DNA from: an uncultured Cellvibrionales bacterium
GTDB taxonomy: Bacteria; Pseudomonadota; Gammaproteobacteria; Pseudomonadales; Cellvibrionaceae
Direction: 5' to 3'
Length of the DNA stretch: 64,000 nt
Assembly (NCBI GenBank): GCA_913020115.1
Contig: CAJWBQ010000013.1
Coordinates: 46,880-110,879, forward strand
Below are positions 16,132-25,487 of the stretch, in pieces. Each line of letters begins with the position of its first letter. Within the stretch, counting starts at the first letter, position 1. A program made the position numbers and the translations under genes. Below the pieces are notes generated by a model. The model was not told the origin of the DNA and ran no database searches. It saw nothing but the letters and a program-made list of their open reading frames with translations.

Positions 16132-19100
16132 TCACTTGGCCACTTTATAGAGCCAAATTCGCAAAATGGACACTAACTTATTTACATCAATAGGTTTCGT
16201 TAAATATTCGGATGCACCCGCACTGATACATTTCTCTCGGTCTTCCTGCATGGCCTTCGCGGTTAAAGCTATTATTGGTATATCTTTATAGGGTTTCATC
16301 TCGCGAATTTTACCCATGGCTTCATATCCATCCATAATTGGCATCATGATATCCATTAGAATCAAGTCATAGCCGCCCACACCACCACTTTCATATATAA
16401 CATTCAGCGCTTCAATCGCCTCTTCACCATTGCTTGCCACATCAACATCTAAACCCATATCTTCCAATTGACGAGACAAGGCAAAAAGATTTCTCATGTC
16501 GTCATCAACAAGAAGCACTTTTCGGCCCTGTAGCATTGCGTTTTCATTATGCAAAGAACCAATCACATTTAAATGTTTGGCCGAAAGGTCAGCGGTAACC
16601 CGATGAAGGAAAAGAGACACATCGTCCAGCAGACGCTCAGGAGATTCCGCGCCCTTAATAATGACATTATTGGTGTATTTCGTAAGAGTTTTTTGTTCAT
16701 CGTCAGAAATTTCCTGCCCGGTATAAACAATAACTGGGGATCTTTCTTCTTCAGGCAGATCAGCCATATACTCCAATATTTCGTAGCCGCTCATGTCAGG
16801 CAAACCTAAATCCAGAATAACGCAATCAAAGTTATCGTTCTTAAACAAAGTTTTTGCATCCATTCCCGTTGCACATGCCGTAATCTTAACTTTATCACTG
16901 CTAATTAGACGCTCAATGGCTTTGCTTGAACTCTCATCATCTTCAATCAGCAACACAGATTTTTGCTGCCCCTCCAAAGTTTCAGTGATACCTGATAAAA
17001 TTGATTCAACTGCGCTGGCCTCTATGGGCTTTTGCAAAAAGCTTACAGCTCCTCCCGTTAGAAATTCGTTGTTATTGTTATCTCGTCCAGAAATAACATG
17101 TACCGGAATATCCCTAGTTTTCAAATGGAATTTAAGCTGATCTAAGACGGCCATTCCATCGATATCTGGCAGCCCTACGTCCAATAGAATTCCACTCGGA
17201 AGGTAGTGCATTGCTAAATAAAGCCCATCACGCCCCTTGTTTGTCACCAGGCCTTTATAGCCCTTGTCTCTAATGATCCCCAAGAGTAACTTCGCAAATA
17301 CGGGATCGTCTTCAATAATTAGTATCGCGTTATCATCTTCATGGGTTCCTCGTCTGTCATCATCAATAAATATCTCCATGGCATGAAAAGCTGTAGCATC
17401 TACAGCAGGTTTATCAACAATATCGTCAGTCTGGTTTTCCGGGATAAGATCGCGACTACTAGAGGAATCTGACTGCTCAGGCGCTTCAACACCGGGCAAG
17501 GAATAGGGAAGATATAAAGTAAACGTACTTCCTTTCCCTTGCTCGCTGCTCAAGCTAACTTCGCCACCCAGCAGACCAGCCAGTTCTTTTGAAATAGACA
17601 AACCCAAGCCTGTGCCTCCGTATTTACGGCTAGTAGAACCGTCTTCTTGTTGAAACGCTTCAAAAATAGCCTGTTGTTTTCCTTCAGGAATACCAATTCC
17701 GGTATCGACTACTGAGAACGCAATTACTGACCCGTGCTGCAGGGTGTCACGCGCAAACTGAACATCACTATTGGGTTGATGAACTTTTATGCCGACTGAA
17801 CCTTCAGAGGTGAATTTGAATGCATTCGAAAGAAAATTTTTGAGAATTTGCTCTATTCTCTGGCCATCACTATAGATAAGCCTCGGTTGCTCCTCGTCCT
17901 GATCAATATATAGGTCCACCATTTTTTCGGCCGACACATGTGCGAATAAACCCTCCATAGAATTCAAAACACTGGCAACATTAACGTCCTCTGCATGAAC
18001 GCTAAGCATTCCGGCTTCCACTTTTGAAAGGTCCATAATGTCATTAATTAGCACCAACAAGTCTTTTCCGCCGTCATGAATAACCTTGATATCTTCCTTC
18101 TGTCTATCGCTAAGATTACCCTCTTTATTTTCGGTCAACATTTTCGAAAGAATCAACATGCTATTTAATGGCGTGCGCAATTCATGAGACATATTAGCCA
18201 AGAATTCTGTTTTGTATTTACTCGCCAACTGTAAATCTTCTGCCTTTTTCTCTAGCTCCTCTTTAGCTAAGGAGATTTGATTTTTCTGCACTTGCAAAAA
18301 ATCTTGCTTTTCCAACAGTTCCTCATTGGAAACATTAAGCTCTTCTTCCGAAGCTTTTAACTGCTGGGCCTGCTCTTCTAGCGTTTCGTTTGCGGCTTGC
18401 AATTCTTCCTGCTGAACCTGTAGCTTTTCCGACATTGCTTGCGCGTCTTGCAAAAGTATTTCTGTTTTTTGGCGCCCAGTAATATTATTTATAATGATGC
18501 CCAGCGTACCGGATGTCTGACTGATAAGTTCACGCTGAGCTTCATTAAAAGGCTGTGCAGACGCAAATTCAACCACACCCAGCAAAGCACCTTCATTTAG
18601 CAGTGGATATACAATAATATTTGCTGGCGTCGCCTCGACCGTTCCAGAGCTAATTTGAATATAGTCATCCGGCGCACGTTCCAGTAGAATATGCTTTTTT
18701 TCCAGCGCGCACTGCCCAACCAAACCTTCACCCAATGATATTTCATTCGATATATTTTGGCGCCTATTAAATGCGTAAGACCCAGCCATGTTCAGCACAG
18801 TCTTGCCTTCACGCCCCTCCTTAACCTGGTAAAAAACTCCTACATGTGCACCAACCTTGGGGGTCATTTCATTCATCAATATCTCAGAAAATTCCTCTAT
18901 TGTCGTAATACCCGTCAAGTTTGATGTCACCGAAGCAGCATTCGTCTTAATCCAATCCTGCTGTTCCAGCTTGTTTTGTTCATTTTCCAAAGCCAACGAA
19001 CCATGATGCATTCTCCTGTTCGTTCGGTAGACCAATATAGCGAATAGGACAATTATAAACGTGCCAATGGCATTGACCCACAGCGTCGCCACAGCCATTA

Positions 19101-20457
19101 AATCAGCGCTATTCTGCCTCTCTAACATCAGGTTTTTTTCGGTCTGAATAAAGTGCGCTATAGAATTGTAAATACTGTCCAATAGCGCTTTACCGTGCCC
19201 CTCTGAAATTAGCATAACGACATCTGAGATAGTTGTTTGGTTCTTATCCTTAGCTCGACGCAATTCGATTTCGAAATTTCCTGCGCGGGCGTCCCACTGA
19301 ACGGCCTCCTTAGTGATGGCGTCTAACAAACGGCGAGCCTGAGGAACGCTATAAGCCTTCGACAGAACTTCGCGCAATCGAGAAGCGTGATAATCGAATG
19401 CTTTCTGACCAGCAATGTAGGGTTCAAGAAAATTTTCTTCTCCTGTAAGCAAATAACCTCGAAGACCGGTTTCCTGGTCAACCAATGCCTTCATTACTGA
19501 GAGCAGAGCGAGTTCTCCGCTGGCATTATCCGAGCGAACGAATTGCTCGTTCATCTCATCGCTTATGGACCTTATTCCATCCAAAATAATTTTCCCGCGA
19601 TCATCGATTACCAAGTCTTTAAGTCCCTGCATTCCTAGTTGGTTGCCGGCCTGTTTTCTTCGTATTAGTATTTCGGGTTCGGCCACACTCACTTTCCACC
19701 GTAATGCCTGAGCTTCAAGGGTTTTCAAATTTTTCATCATATACTGACGGTCGTAAGATTCATCGATCAATTTGTGCAATGATTTTATATCGCGCTCAAG
19801 GAGTTTTTTTCCCCTATGGTAAGGCTCGAGATAATTTTCAAGACCTGTCAACAAAAAACCCCGCTGCCCCGTTTCTTGGTCAACTAAATTCTTGGAAATT
19901 TCTAATAAGAGATTGTTAGCTAAATAATTTTCAGAAAGCGTAAACATAATATTCAGTTCGTTTAGATAAGTACGAATTCTATCGAGTATAACTTTCCCTT
20001 GCCCTTGTTCAATCGCACTTTGAAACGCTAAGGCACTAGTCTCTCCATTTTTCACAGATTGACGCAATTTAATTTCTGGACCAGCTATTTCGCTTATCCA
20101 TCGCTCTACAAGCCCTTCAACAACTTCCAGCTGCTTGACCTGCTCACGGTTATCATTTACTAGCCCTTTAGTCTCACTAATACGCCTAAACAATAGAGAT
20201 TTTGCGCTGCTATAGCCTTCAAGAAATTCGGGCTCTCCTGATATGAGAAAGCCGCGCTCCCCCGACTCCAGATCGATGGTTAGTTTTTCTAGTTCAACGG
20301 CAGCATTAATCACTTCCTGCGTATGCTGAACCCATTGGGTGGTATTTTGGAGCGTTGATAGGGCGTAAAAGCTAAAGAATCCGTACATGGCAACAAACAA
20401 AATTGGCCCAAGCCGCAGAATAGCGGCTAAATCAAATTTCTCGTCTTTATGAAGCAT
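16132..20457 (-). CDS. Triple-CHASE3 GAF hybrid histidine kinase with three receivers
   Basis: A 1441-aa inner-membrane kinase. After TM1 (about 12-34) come three CHASE3 repeats, recognised by ESGERGFLISGEPEFLEGY (65-82), ETGQRGFLLTGLENYLEPY (195-213) and ETGLRGYLLTGEENFLEPY (329-347). TM2 spans about 458-477. GAF lies near 505-660 and a long coiled coil at 665-745. HisKA has H758 in NMSHELRTP; HATPase shows NFLSNAFKF, DTGIGIP and GGTGLGLS. Three receivers follow with Asp at D1093, D1216 and D1369; the second has KGAES where KP is usual. It heads the cheR-cheB-GGDEF operon. Similar kinases often have one or two CHASE3 domains, so three is notable. Confidence 0.93.
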   Translation of the reverse strand: MLHKDEKFDLAAILRLGPILFVAMYGFFSFYALSTLQNTTQWVQHTQEVINAAVELEKLTIDLESGERGFLISGEPEFLEGYSSAKSLLFRRISETKGLVNDNREQVKQLEVVEGLVERWISEIAGPEIKLRQSVKNGETSALAFQSAIEQGQGKVILDRIRTYLNELNIMFTLSENYLANNLLLEISKNLVDQETGQRGFLLTGLENYLEPYHRGKKLLERDIKSLHKLIDESYDRQYMMKNLKTLEAQALRWKVSVAEPEILIRRKQAGNQLGMQGLKDLVIDDRGKIILDGIRSISDEMNEQFVRSDNASGELALLSVMKALVDQETGLRGYLLTGEENFLEPYIAGQKAFDYHASRLREVLSKAYSVPQARRLLDAITKEAVQWDARAGNFEIELRRAKDKNQTTISDVVMLISEGHGKALLDSIYNSIAHFIQTEKNLMLERQNSADLMAVATLWVNAIGTFIIVLFAILVYRTNRRMHHGSLALENEQNKLEQQDWIKTNAASVTSNLTGITTIEEFSEILMNEMTPKVGAHVGVFYQVKEGREGKTVLNMAGSYAFNRRQNISNEISLGEGLVGQCALEKKHILLERAPDDYIQISSGTVEATPANIIVYPLLNEGALLGVVEFASAQPFNEAQRELISQTSGTLGIIINNITGRQKTEILLQDAQAMSEKLQVQQEELQAANETLEEQAQQLKASEEELNVSNEELLEKQDFLQVQKNQISLAKEELEKKAEDLQLASKYKTEFLANMSHELRTPLNSMLILSKMLTENKEGNLSDRQKEDIKVIHDGGKDLLVLINDIMDLSKVEAGMLSVHAEDVNVASVLNSMEGLFAHVSAEKMVDLYIDQDEEQPRLIYSDGQRIEQILKNFLSNAFKFTSEGSVGIKVHQPNSDVQFARDTLQHGSVIAFSVVDTGIGIPEGKQQAIFEAFQQEDGSTSRKYGGTGLGLSISKELAGLLGGEVSLSSEQGKGSTFTLYLPYSLPGVEAPEQSDSSSSRDLIPENQTDDIVDKPAVDATAFHAMEIFIDDDRRGTHEDDNAILIIEDDPVFAKLLLGIIRDKGYKGLVTNKGRDGLYLAMHYLPSGILLDVGLPDIDGMAVLDQLKFHLKTRDIPVHVISGRDNNNNEFLTGGAVSFLQKPIEASAVESILSGITETLEGQQKSVLLIEDDESSSKAIERLISSDKVKITACATGMDAKTLFKNDNFDCVILDLGLPDMSGYEILEYMADLPEEERSPVIVYTGQEISDDEQKTLTKYTNNVIIKGAESPERLLDDVSLFLHRVTADLSAKHLNVIGSLHNENAMLQGRKVLLVDDDMRNLFALSRQLEDMGLDVDVASNGEEAIEALNVIYESGGVGGYDLILMDIMMPIMDGYEAMGKIREMKPYKDIPIIALTAKAMQEDREKCISAGASEYLTKPIDVNKLVSILRIWLYKVAK

Positions 20458-20938
20458 ACAGAATAGGCCCTAATTTATTAGTCTAGCTTGCCGATGAAGC
20501 GCGCATGTTTTCACCCAGAAGTTGATCTAGATCAATAGGGTATATAAGGACTAAATATAGACGGTTAAACCGAGGTTAACAATATCTTGAATCGCAGGGG
20601 CTTGAGTGTGGCTTAGCTAGGGTTTGGCTAGGGCTTGACCATTAATTTTGATTCAGCCTTACCCATAAACAATTGCCCTCGATTGTGAGCAGTCTCGGGC
20701 TAGGTGGAGAACAACCAAACTCATGACAGCCTAGCTCCCTGAATCGCCATCAGCCACGGCCATTAGGGTGACTCCCTACCCAGAACACATCAAGCTCCGT
20801 ATTTACCACGCAGTCATCCAGGAAAGATCCGTTAACCTACCTACTCTAACCCGGATTCGTGAGCCTGAAGTCAATGAAGCCAAGGGTAAATGGCACTAAA
20901 TAGGGCAACATAAAGATGGTGGAATATAGAAAGCTACT
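20458..20938. other. 481-bp noncoding region upstream of the hybrid-kinase operon
   Basis: It holds no credible gene. At the kinase side it carries a perfect FNR/Anr-type palindrome (20522-20535), an AT-rich stretch with TATATA (20541-20546), and GGTTAA repeated at an 11-bp period (20563 and 20574). Around 20610-20640 GGCTTAGCTAGGG and GGCTAGGGCTT form an irregular local repeat. I see nothing assignable in 20640-20938. Confidence 0.7.
20522..20535. promoter_or_regulatory. Perfect FNR/Anr-type box upstream of hybrid-kinase operon
   Basis: TTGATCTAGATCAA is a perfect 14-bp palindrome and matches the FNR/Anr/Dnr consensus TTGAT-N4-ATCAA at all ten specified bases. Its centre lies about 71 bp upstream of the kinase ATG (20457). 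Whether it activates or represses is open, because no convincing -10 sits at the class II distance; a TATATA lies on its upstream side. Confidence 0.65.
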
Positions 20939-21703
20939 TTAGTGCTTTAAATGAGGTAGAGCTTTCGCGCCAGCTATAATTTTCTCATAGCGTCCATCAG
21001 ACAGCATGCTCGCAAATTCTTCGTTGAAATGTACCATCAAAGCATCAAAGCGAGAATTAGTAAGTGACGTCGCCAAATAGGCACCTTTAATTTCGACCGT
21101 AAATTGAAATAATTCAAACTCGCCCTTAAAGTCATCCGATCTTGATATCAGGTAATCAAGAGCCCCTTGCTCACCAAAGACTAAATCAACACGCCCAGCC
21201 TTCAAAAGGCGAAGATTTTGCACCTGAGAGGTATTTTTACTTATTCTCCATCCAAGCTGTTCCACTATGGGAGTGATATACGTGCCACGCTCAATACCAA
21301 GCACTAAGTTCGTATTATTTTTATCTATAACTCTATTCCGCTTTTTATAGAGGCTAAGCCTTTGTTTGGACAAGGGCAGAGTGGAGTAGTTAAAGAACCG
21401 GTCACGATCAGGGCCGCGCCATATTCCAACGATTAAGCAATCGCCATTCACGCCCATTCTAAGCAAGCGAGACCATGGAGCATAAATGGTTGAAACGTCA
21501 ACACCAATACCTTGAAAGGCCTGCCTGATCACCTCAACACTTGGGCCACCGCCTGCAAAGTTCTTTCCCATATAGGGCGGGGACTCACCTACACACAAGG
21601 GAACAATTTCCTCGGTCCAGGCATTTTCACTACTGCACCAAAATGACAGCAATAACATAAATTGGTACGCTAAGTGCCGAATATCAGGCCCTTCAAATGG
21701 CAT
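20939..21703 (-). CDS. Periplasmic solute-binding protein, family 3-like
   Basis: A protein of about 254 aa with a two-lobed periplasmic-binding fold of the amino-acid/SBP family 3 type. After a hydrophobic stretch (YQFMLLLSFWCSSENAW) comes VPLCVGESPPYMG, then VEVIRQAFQGIGVDVSTIYAPWSR and later GRVDLVFGEQGALDYL, typical of this fold. The frame is open to 21799, but the ATG at 21703 has GGGAG 7 bp upstream and starts just before the signal sequence. No ABC permease or ATPase is nearby; the neighbours are a GGDEF-EAL protein (127 bp upstream) and a PotD-like protein, so it may be a ligand-sensing subunit rather than a transport component. Confidence 0.78.
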   Translation of the reverse strand: MPFEGPDIRHLAYQFMLLLSFWCSSENAWTEEIVPLCVGESPPYMGKNFAGGGPSVEVIRQAFQGIGVDVSTIYAPWSRLLRMGVNGDCLIVGIWRGPDRDRFFNYSTLPLSKQRLSLYKKRNRVIDKNNTNLVLGIERGTYITPIVEQLGWRISKNTSQVQNLRLLKAGRVDLVFGEQGALDYLISRSDDFKGEFELFQFTVEIKGAYLATSLTNSRFDALMVHFNEEFASMLSDGRYEKIIAGAKALPHLKH

Positions 21704-21829
21704 TTGGTGCTCCCGAATATCGCTCAATATCGTGAATTTTTCGACAGTTAAAACAATAGTGCCTACTCTCAAGGTCTGCTTTGGGTGTGAGTTATTCAAA
21801 ACTAAGTAAATTTGAGAGGGTGTATTCGC

Positions 21830-24226
21830 CTAGGAAAGATCAATATTTTTGGCATTCTCACGCCACAAGGCTAGAAACCGCTCCCATTCAACTGGTTTGG
21901 ACAGCAAGTAACCCTGTGCGCGGGCACAACCAATTGTTTTCAAATAATCGAGTTGCTCTGCAGTCTCGACGCCCTCCGCAACAACTTGCAACTTATAGAG
22001 TTTTGCCAATGCCATGATTGTGTCAATCATGGCGGCTTTCTCTACCGCTCCCGTACCTATAGCACTAATAAACGAGCGATCAATTTTCAAACAATCTACC
22101 GGGTAGTGAATCAGCTGATTAAACGCCGTGTAGCCGGTGCCGAAGTCATCCAAAGACAAACCAAGCCCTAAATCTTTAATCTGCTGGAGAATGATCGCGC
22201 TATTATCTGTATTCGAAACCAATGCGGTTTCCGTGAGCTCAATTTCCACGCTGGCCGGATCAATTGAATACATTTGTATATATTCATCAACCTTTTGAGG
22301 GAATTTCTTACTGTGTAATTCAACACCCGAAATATTAATGGCTAGGTAACCAGAAAAGCCATGCTCTGTTTGCAAACATTTTAAGCAAGCCAAGGCGCTA
22401 TCTAATACCCACAAATCAATTTTTCTTATTAGCCCAGTCGATTCTGCAATGGGTATGAATTGGTCGGGGCCTATACCCTGTCTTTCAAGCGTCGGGCAAC
22501 GCAGCAACACTTCCACGCCGACTATTATGAGTGTCTCCACTTCATATATTGGCATAAATACTAAGCGTAAGTCTCCATTAACAAGCGCCGATGAAAGGTC
22601 GTTTGCAATTAAAGTCTTTCGCCGTATGGCTTCAGCAATGTCAGCAGTAAAAAACTCACAACAGTGCTTACCATGGGCCTTAGCTTTATACAAAGCCGCG
22701 TCGGCATGGCGCAATAAGGTAGTGGCATCGCCGCCATCTTCTGGTGAAATAGCGATACCTATACTGGCACACACACCATATTGAACACCTGCCACTTCGA
22801 ATGCAGGGTCGAACAGCTCTAAAATTCTATTCGCTACAGCCAAGGCTACATCTGGGTTAGGAATATCATTAAGCAAGACTACAAATTCGTCTCCACCCAA
22901 TCTTGAAAGGCTTACGCCTCCCGGAACTCCCGTAACATCTTCCAGCCGTACCACATCATTAAGACGACAACCAAATTCCTGTAAAACTAAGTCGCCAGCA
23001 GCGTGGCCGTGATGATCATTGACCTGCTTGAAATTATCTAAATCGATATATAGGAGCGCTATATTCTTATTTCTCTCTACATTCCTTTGAATAGCACGAG
23101 ACAATGTATTTTGGAAATTTCGCCGGTTACCCAACCCAGTTAAAACATCCCGCGATGCGAGCCGTTCGACATTATTTAACAGCTCAAGGTAACTATTGTT
23201 AAGTTCGGCCACTTCATCATCGCTTTCAATATAACTTAATAATGATTCTTGTTGTTGACGGGATTTCTTAACTCTTTCTTTGAGCTGCGTGATCGGGGAT
23301 ATAATTTGCCGGCGAATTAGGGTACTCAAAACCAGGAAGGAAATTAAAATCACTGAAAGTACTGAAAGGTAAATATCACTACGCACTGCAGACAGCCTAG
23401 ATGCGATGGATGTTTTCGGAACAACAATATTAATAGCAAATAACTCCGTAGATAAGCCTCCGACCAAGCCACCATCACTTCCATCGACAACACGTATATC
23501 ACTTAATTCTTGTGCGTCATTCGCAGGCGGCATCACGCTAAATTGCAAAGTGACTCCAGCTCCAATATGGTTTTTTATACGCTTTTCAAGCTGAGAAAAA
23601 TACGTCAACTCCCCCACCAGAAAAATGGTGTAATACTCAGAATTCGGGTTATTCGCTCTGTCATCTGATAGAAGATGAGGCACAATTGTGCTCGCAATGC
23701 CAAAGCGAACCGTGTTCGGATCAATACTAGGATATATAAACCGCTGTATCGATTTTCCAGCCCCTCTAGTTTCCCCAAATCTTAACGCTCTACTTTCTTG
23801 CAAAAAAGATTTTACTTCGAAGTCAATTTCAGGCGTATCAAAAGGATTACCAACGGGAATCGATATCAGCGGTTTGTCGTCATTACCCAACAATTGAATC
23901 TGCTGAATTTGGCTAGTATTGCGCCGAACTCTAGCAAGCATTTTCATCAGTCGCGATTCAAACACAAACGACTGATATCTCGAGTCATCCGTACTGGTAT
24001 ACTGTAATAGTTCTTGGCTAATGCTGATCTTATTCAAGATCGATTGATATGAATTCCATTCTAGGTGCATTTGTTGCTGCACATAGGAAAGCTCTTGCTC
24101 AAGGTAGCCTTTCAAATACGTTTGAGAAGCGCGATAAAACTGCTCATAAACGATCCAGCCCATGAAGGTAAACACCGTTATAATGACCGGCATTAAAATG
24201 TAATTGACTCTGGGCAAAAGCCTCAT
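21830..24226 (-). CDS. MbaA-like membrane GGDEF-EAL c-di-GMP enzyme
   Basis: A 798-aa inner-membrane protein. TM1 (about 9-28), a periplasmic domain of about 255 residues, TM2 (about 286-304), HAMP-like linker, GGDEF (about 350-525) and EAL (about 540-790). GGDEF is intact at 444-448 but has no RxxD inhibitory site. The EAL signature reads EVLLR (572-576), and ELTET, DDFGTGYT, KIDRSFI and VAEGVET are present, so hydrolysis is plausible; the usual FQPI is FMPI. Length, architecture and the PotD-like protein encoded 2 bp upstream match Vibrio cholerae NspS-MbaA, where the binding protein tunes c-di-GMP in response to polyamines. Function here is inferred from that arrangement. Confidence 0.88.
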   Translation of the reverse strand: MRLLPRVNYILMPVIITVFTFMGWIVYEQFYRASQTYLKGYLEQELSYVQQQMHLEWNSYQSILNKISISQELLQYTSTDDSRYQSFVFESRLMKMLARVRRNTSQIQQIQLLGNDDKPLISIPVGNPFDTPEIDFEVKSFLQESRALRFGETRGAGKSIQRFIYPSIDPNTVRFGIASTIVPHLLSDDRANNPNSEYYTIFLVGELTYFSQLEKRIKNHIGAGVTLQFSVMPPANDAQELSDIRVVDGSDGGLVGGLSTELFAINIVVPKTSIASRLSAVRSDIYLSVLSVILISFLVLSTLIRRQIISPITQLKERVKKSRQQQESLLSYIESDDEVAELNNSYLELLNNVERLASRDVLTGLGNRRNFQNTLSRAIQRNVERNKNIALLYIDLDNFKQVNDHHGHAAGDLVLQEFGCRLNDVVRLEDVTGVPGGVSLSRLGGDEFVVLLNDIPNPDVALAVANRILELFDPAFEVAGVQYGVCASIGIAISPEDGGDATTLLRHADAALYKAKAHGKHCCEFFTADIAEAIRRKTLIANDLSSALVNGDLRLVFMPIYEVETLIIVGVEVLLRCPTLERQGIGPDQFIPIAESTGLIRKIDLWVLDSALACLKCLQTEHGFSGYLAINISGVELHSKKFPQKVDEYIQMYSIDPASVEIELTETALVSNTDNSAIILQQIKDLGLGLSLDDFGTGYTAFNQLIHYPVDCLKIDRSFISAIGTGAVEKAAMIDTIMALAKLYKLQVVAEGVETAEQLDYLKTIGCARAQGYLLSKPVEWERFLALWRENAKNIDLS

Positions 24227-24228
24227 TG

Positions 24229-25266
24229 CTACTGACTCTGCAAGCTAGTAATCATACGTTGGCGCAGTTTTTCGCTCTCGGGGTCAAGTATTTGATAGTA
24301 TGACCCTCGGTCTTGGATTGCCTTGGACGGGAAAAGCACTTTATTCGAGCGATAGTCATTATTAACTAAAGCCAGTGCTGCCTGATTGACTGTAGTAAAA
24401 CCCATTCTTTCCGCGTTCATGGCTGCGATATCAGGGCGATTAATAAATTTCAAAAAAGCTACTGTGGCGGGCTTTAGCGTTTTTCCATAGGGAGCTGCCC
24501 AGCAATCAGCCCAAAGCAAAGTACCCTCTTCAGGCACCACATATACCCAATCGTCTTGCCCCGAGATCTTAATCAGTTCGGAAAGGTCCGACGAAAAACC
24601 ATAAGTCAGTGACATTTTACTGCTTGTGCCATGAATCTGCGCGTAGGCCAGGCCGTATGTTTGAGCTAATATCGACGCCTGCTGCTTCTGGAGTAGATTA
24701 AACGCCTGCTGAAGTGCGACCTTATCGACCGCGAAGGGGTGGGCACCTATGGCCATTAATGCAGACGCCACACTATCTTGATGATCCAAGTGTGTGACTA
24801 GGCGGCCCTGATGCTCTGCTGGCACTTCAAATAATTGCCGCCATGAATGAATCGGCTCAACGGCAACAGAGCTGCGATACATCAGCCCGCTGGTGCCCCA
24901 GCTATAAGCTACACCGAAGGGACCGCAGGCCTTGCGCCAGAGTGGTTCAATTCCTTCGATGTCACCATTGATGCTCTCTAAATTCTGAAACCTATCAAGT
25001 CTGTCCATGAGCCGCAGTGTGGAGTCATCCATCATAATCAAATCAAAGCCCTGACTTCGACCGCTGCTAATCACGGCATCACGCACGGCTTCCTCATCGT
25101 AGTACATTTGGATAAGCGTATGGCCTGATTCTTTTTCAAATGTTTCAACTACCTGATCCGCCAGGTAAAGGCGCCAATTATAAATTCTAACTTTTTCAGC
25201 CGAAGTGGGAAGACTGAGCACTAGTATCAATAATACGACAGCAGGCTTAATGATCTTCATGGCCAA
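24229..25266 (-). CDS. NspS/PotD-like periplasmic polyamine-binding protein
   Basis: A 345-aa periplasmic protein with a signal peptide (about 1-23, ending PTSA). The start of the mature chain, KVRIYNWRLYLADQVVETFEKESG, is the PotD/PotF signature (VYNWxxY...F-x-K-x-TG). Later DLIMMDDSTL, WADCWAAPYG and FLKFINRPDIAAMNAE fit the family. There is no ABC polyamine permease or ATPase nearby; instead its stop lies 2 bp from the start of a GGDEF-EAL gene. This is the arrangement of NspS with MbaA, so I infer a signalling role for polyamines such as norspermidine or spermidine rather than uptake. Confidence 0.87.
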   Translation of the reverse strand: MAMKIIKPAVVLLILVLSLPTSAEKVRIYNWRLYLADQVVETFEKESGHTLIQMYYDEEAVRDAVISSGRSQGFDLIMMDDSTLRLMDRLDRFQNLESINGDIEGIEPLWRKACGPFGVAYSWGTSGLMYRSSVAVEPIHSWRQLFEVPAEHQGRLVTHLDHQDSVASALMAIGAHPFAVDKVALQQAFNLLQKQQASILAQTYGLAYAQIHGTSSKMSLTYGFSSDLSELIKISGQDDWVYVVPEEGTLLWADCWAAPYGKTLKPATVAFLKFINRPDIAAMNAERMGFTTVNQAALALVNNDYRSNKVLFPSKAIQDRGSYYQILDPESEKLRQRMITSLQSQ

Positions 25267-25487
25267 TCATCCCTAAGAAATTATGGATAAATCGTTATCA
25301 TCTTAGATGAATATATCGGATCAAAAAATGACTGATTAAGGATAAAACACAATCGTGCATCCTGCAATTTTGTAGAACGGCGCGCCAAAAGATTGCGTAT
25401 TCTGTTAATTGTGCTAGCAACACCTCAGACAGAGCTTGATTGAATGTCAATCACAACAAACGCCTTGATCACGACAATACTAAGAGG

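Noticed and set aside
20939..25266. Polyamine ABC uptake operon
   Set aside because: Only binding proteins are present; there is no permease or ATPase, and the adjoining gene is a c-di-GMP enzyme.
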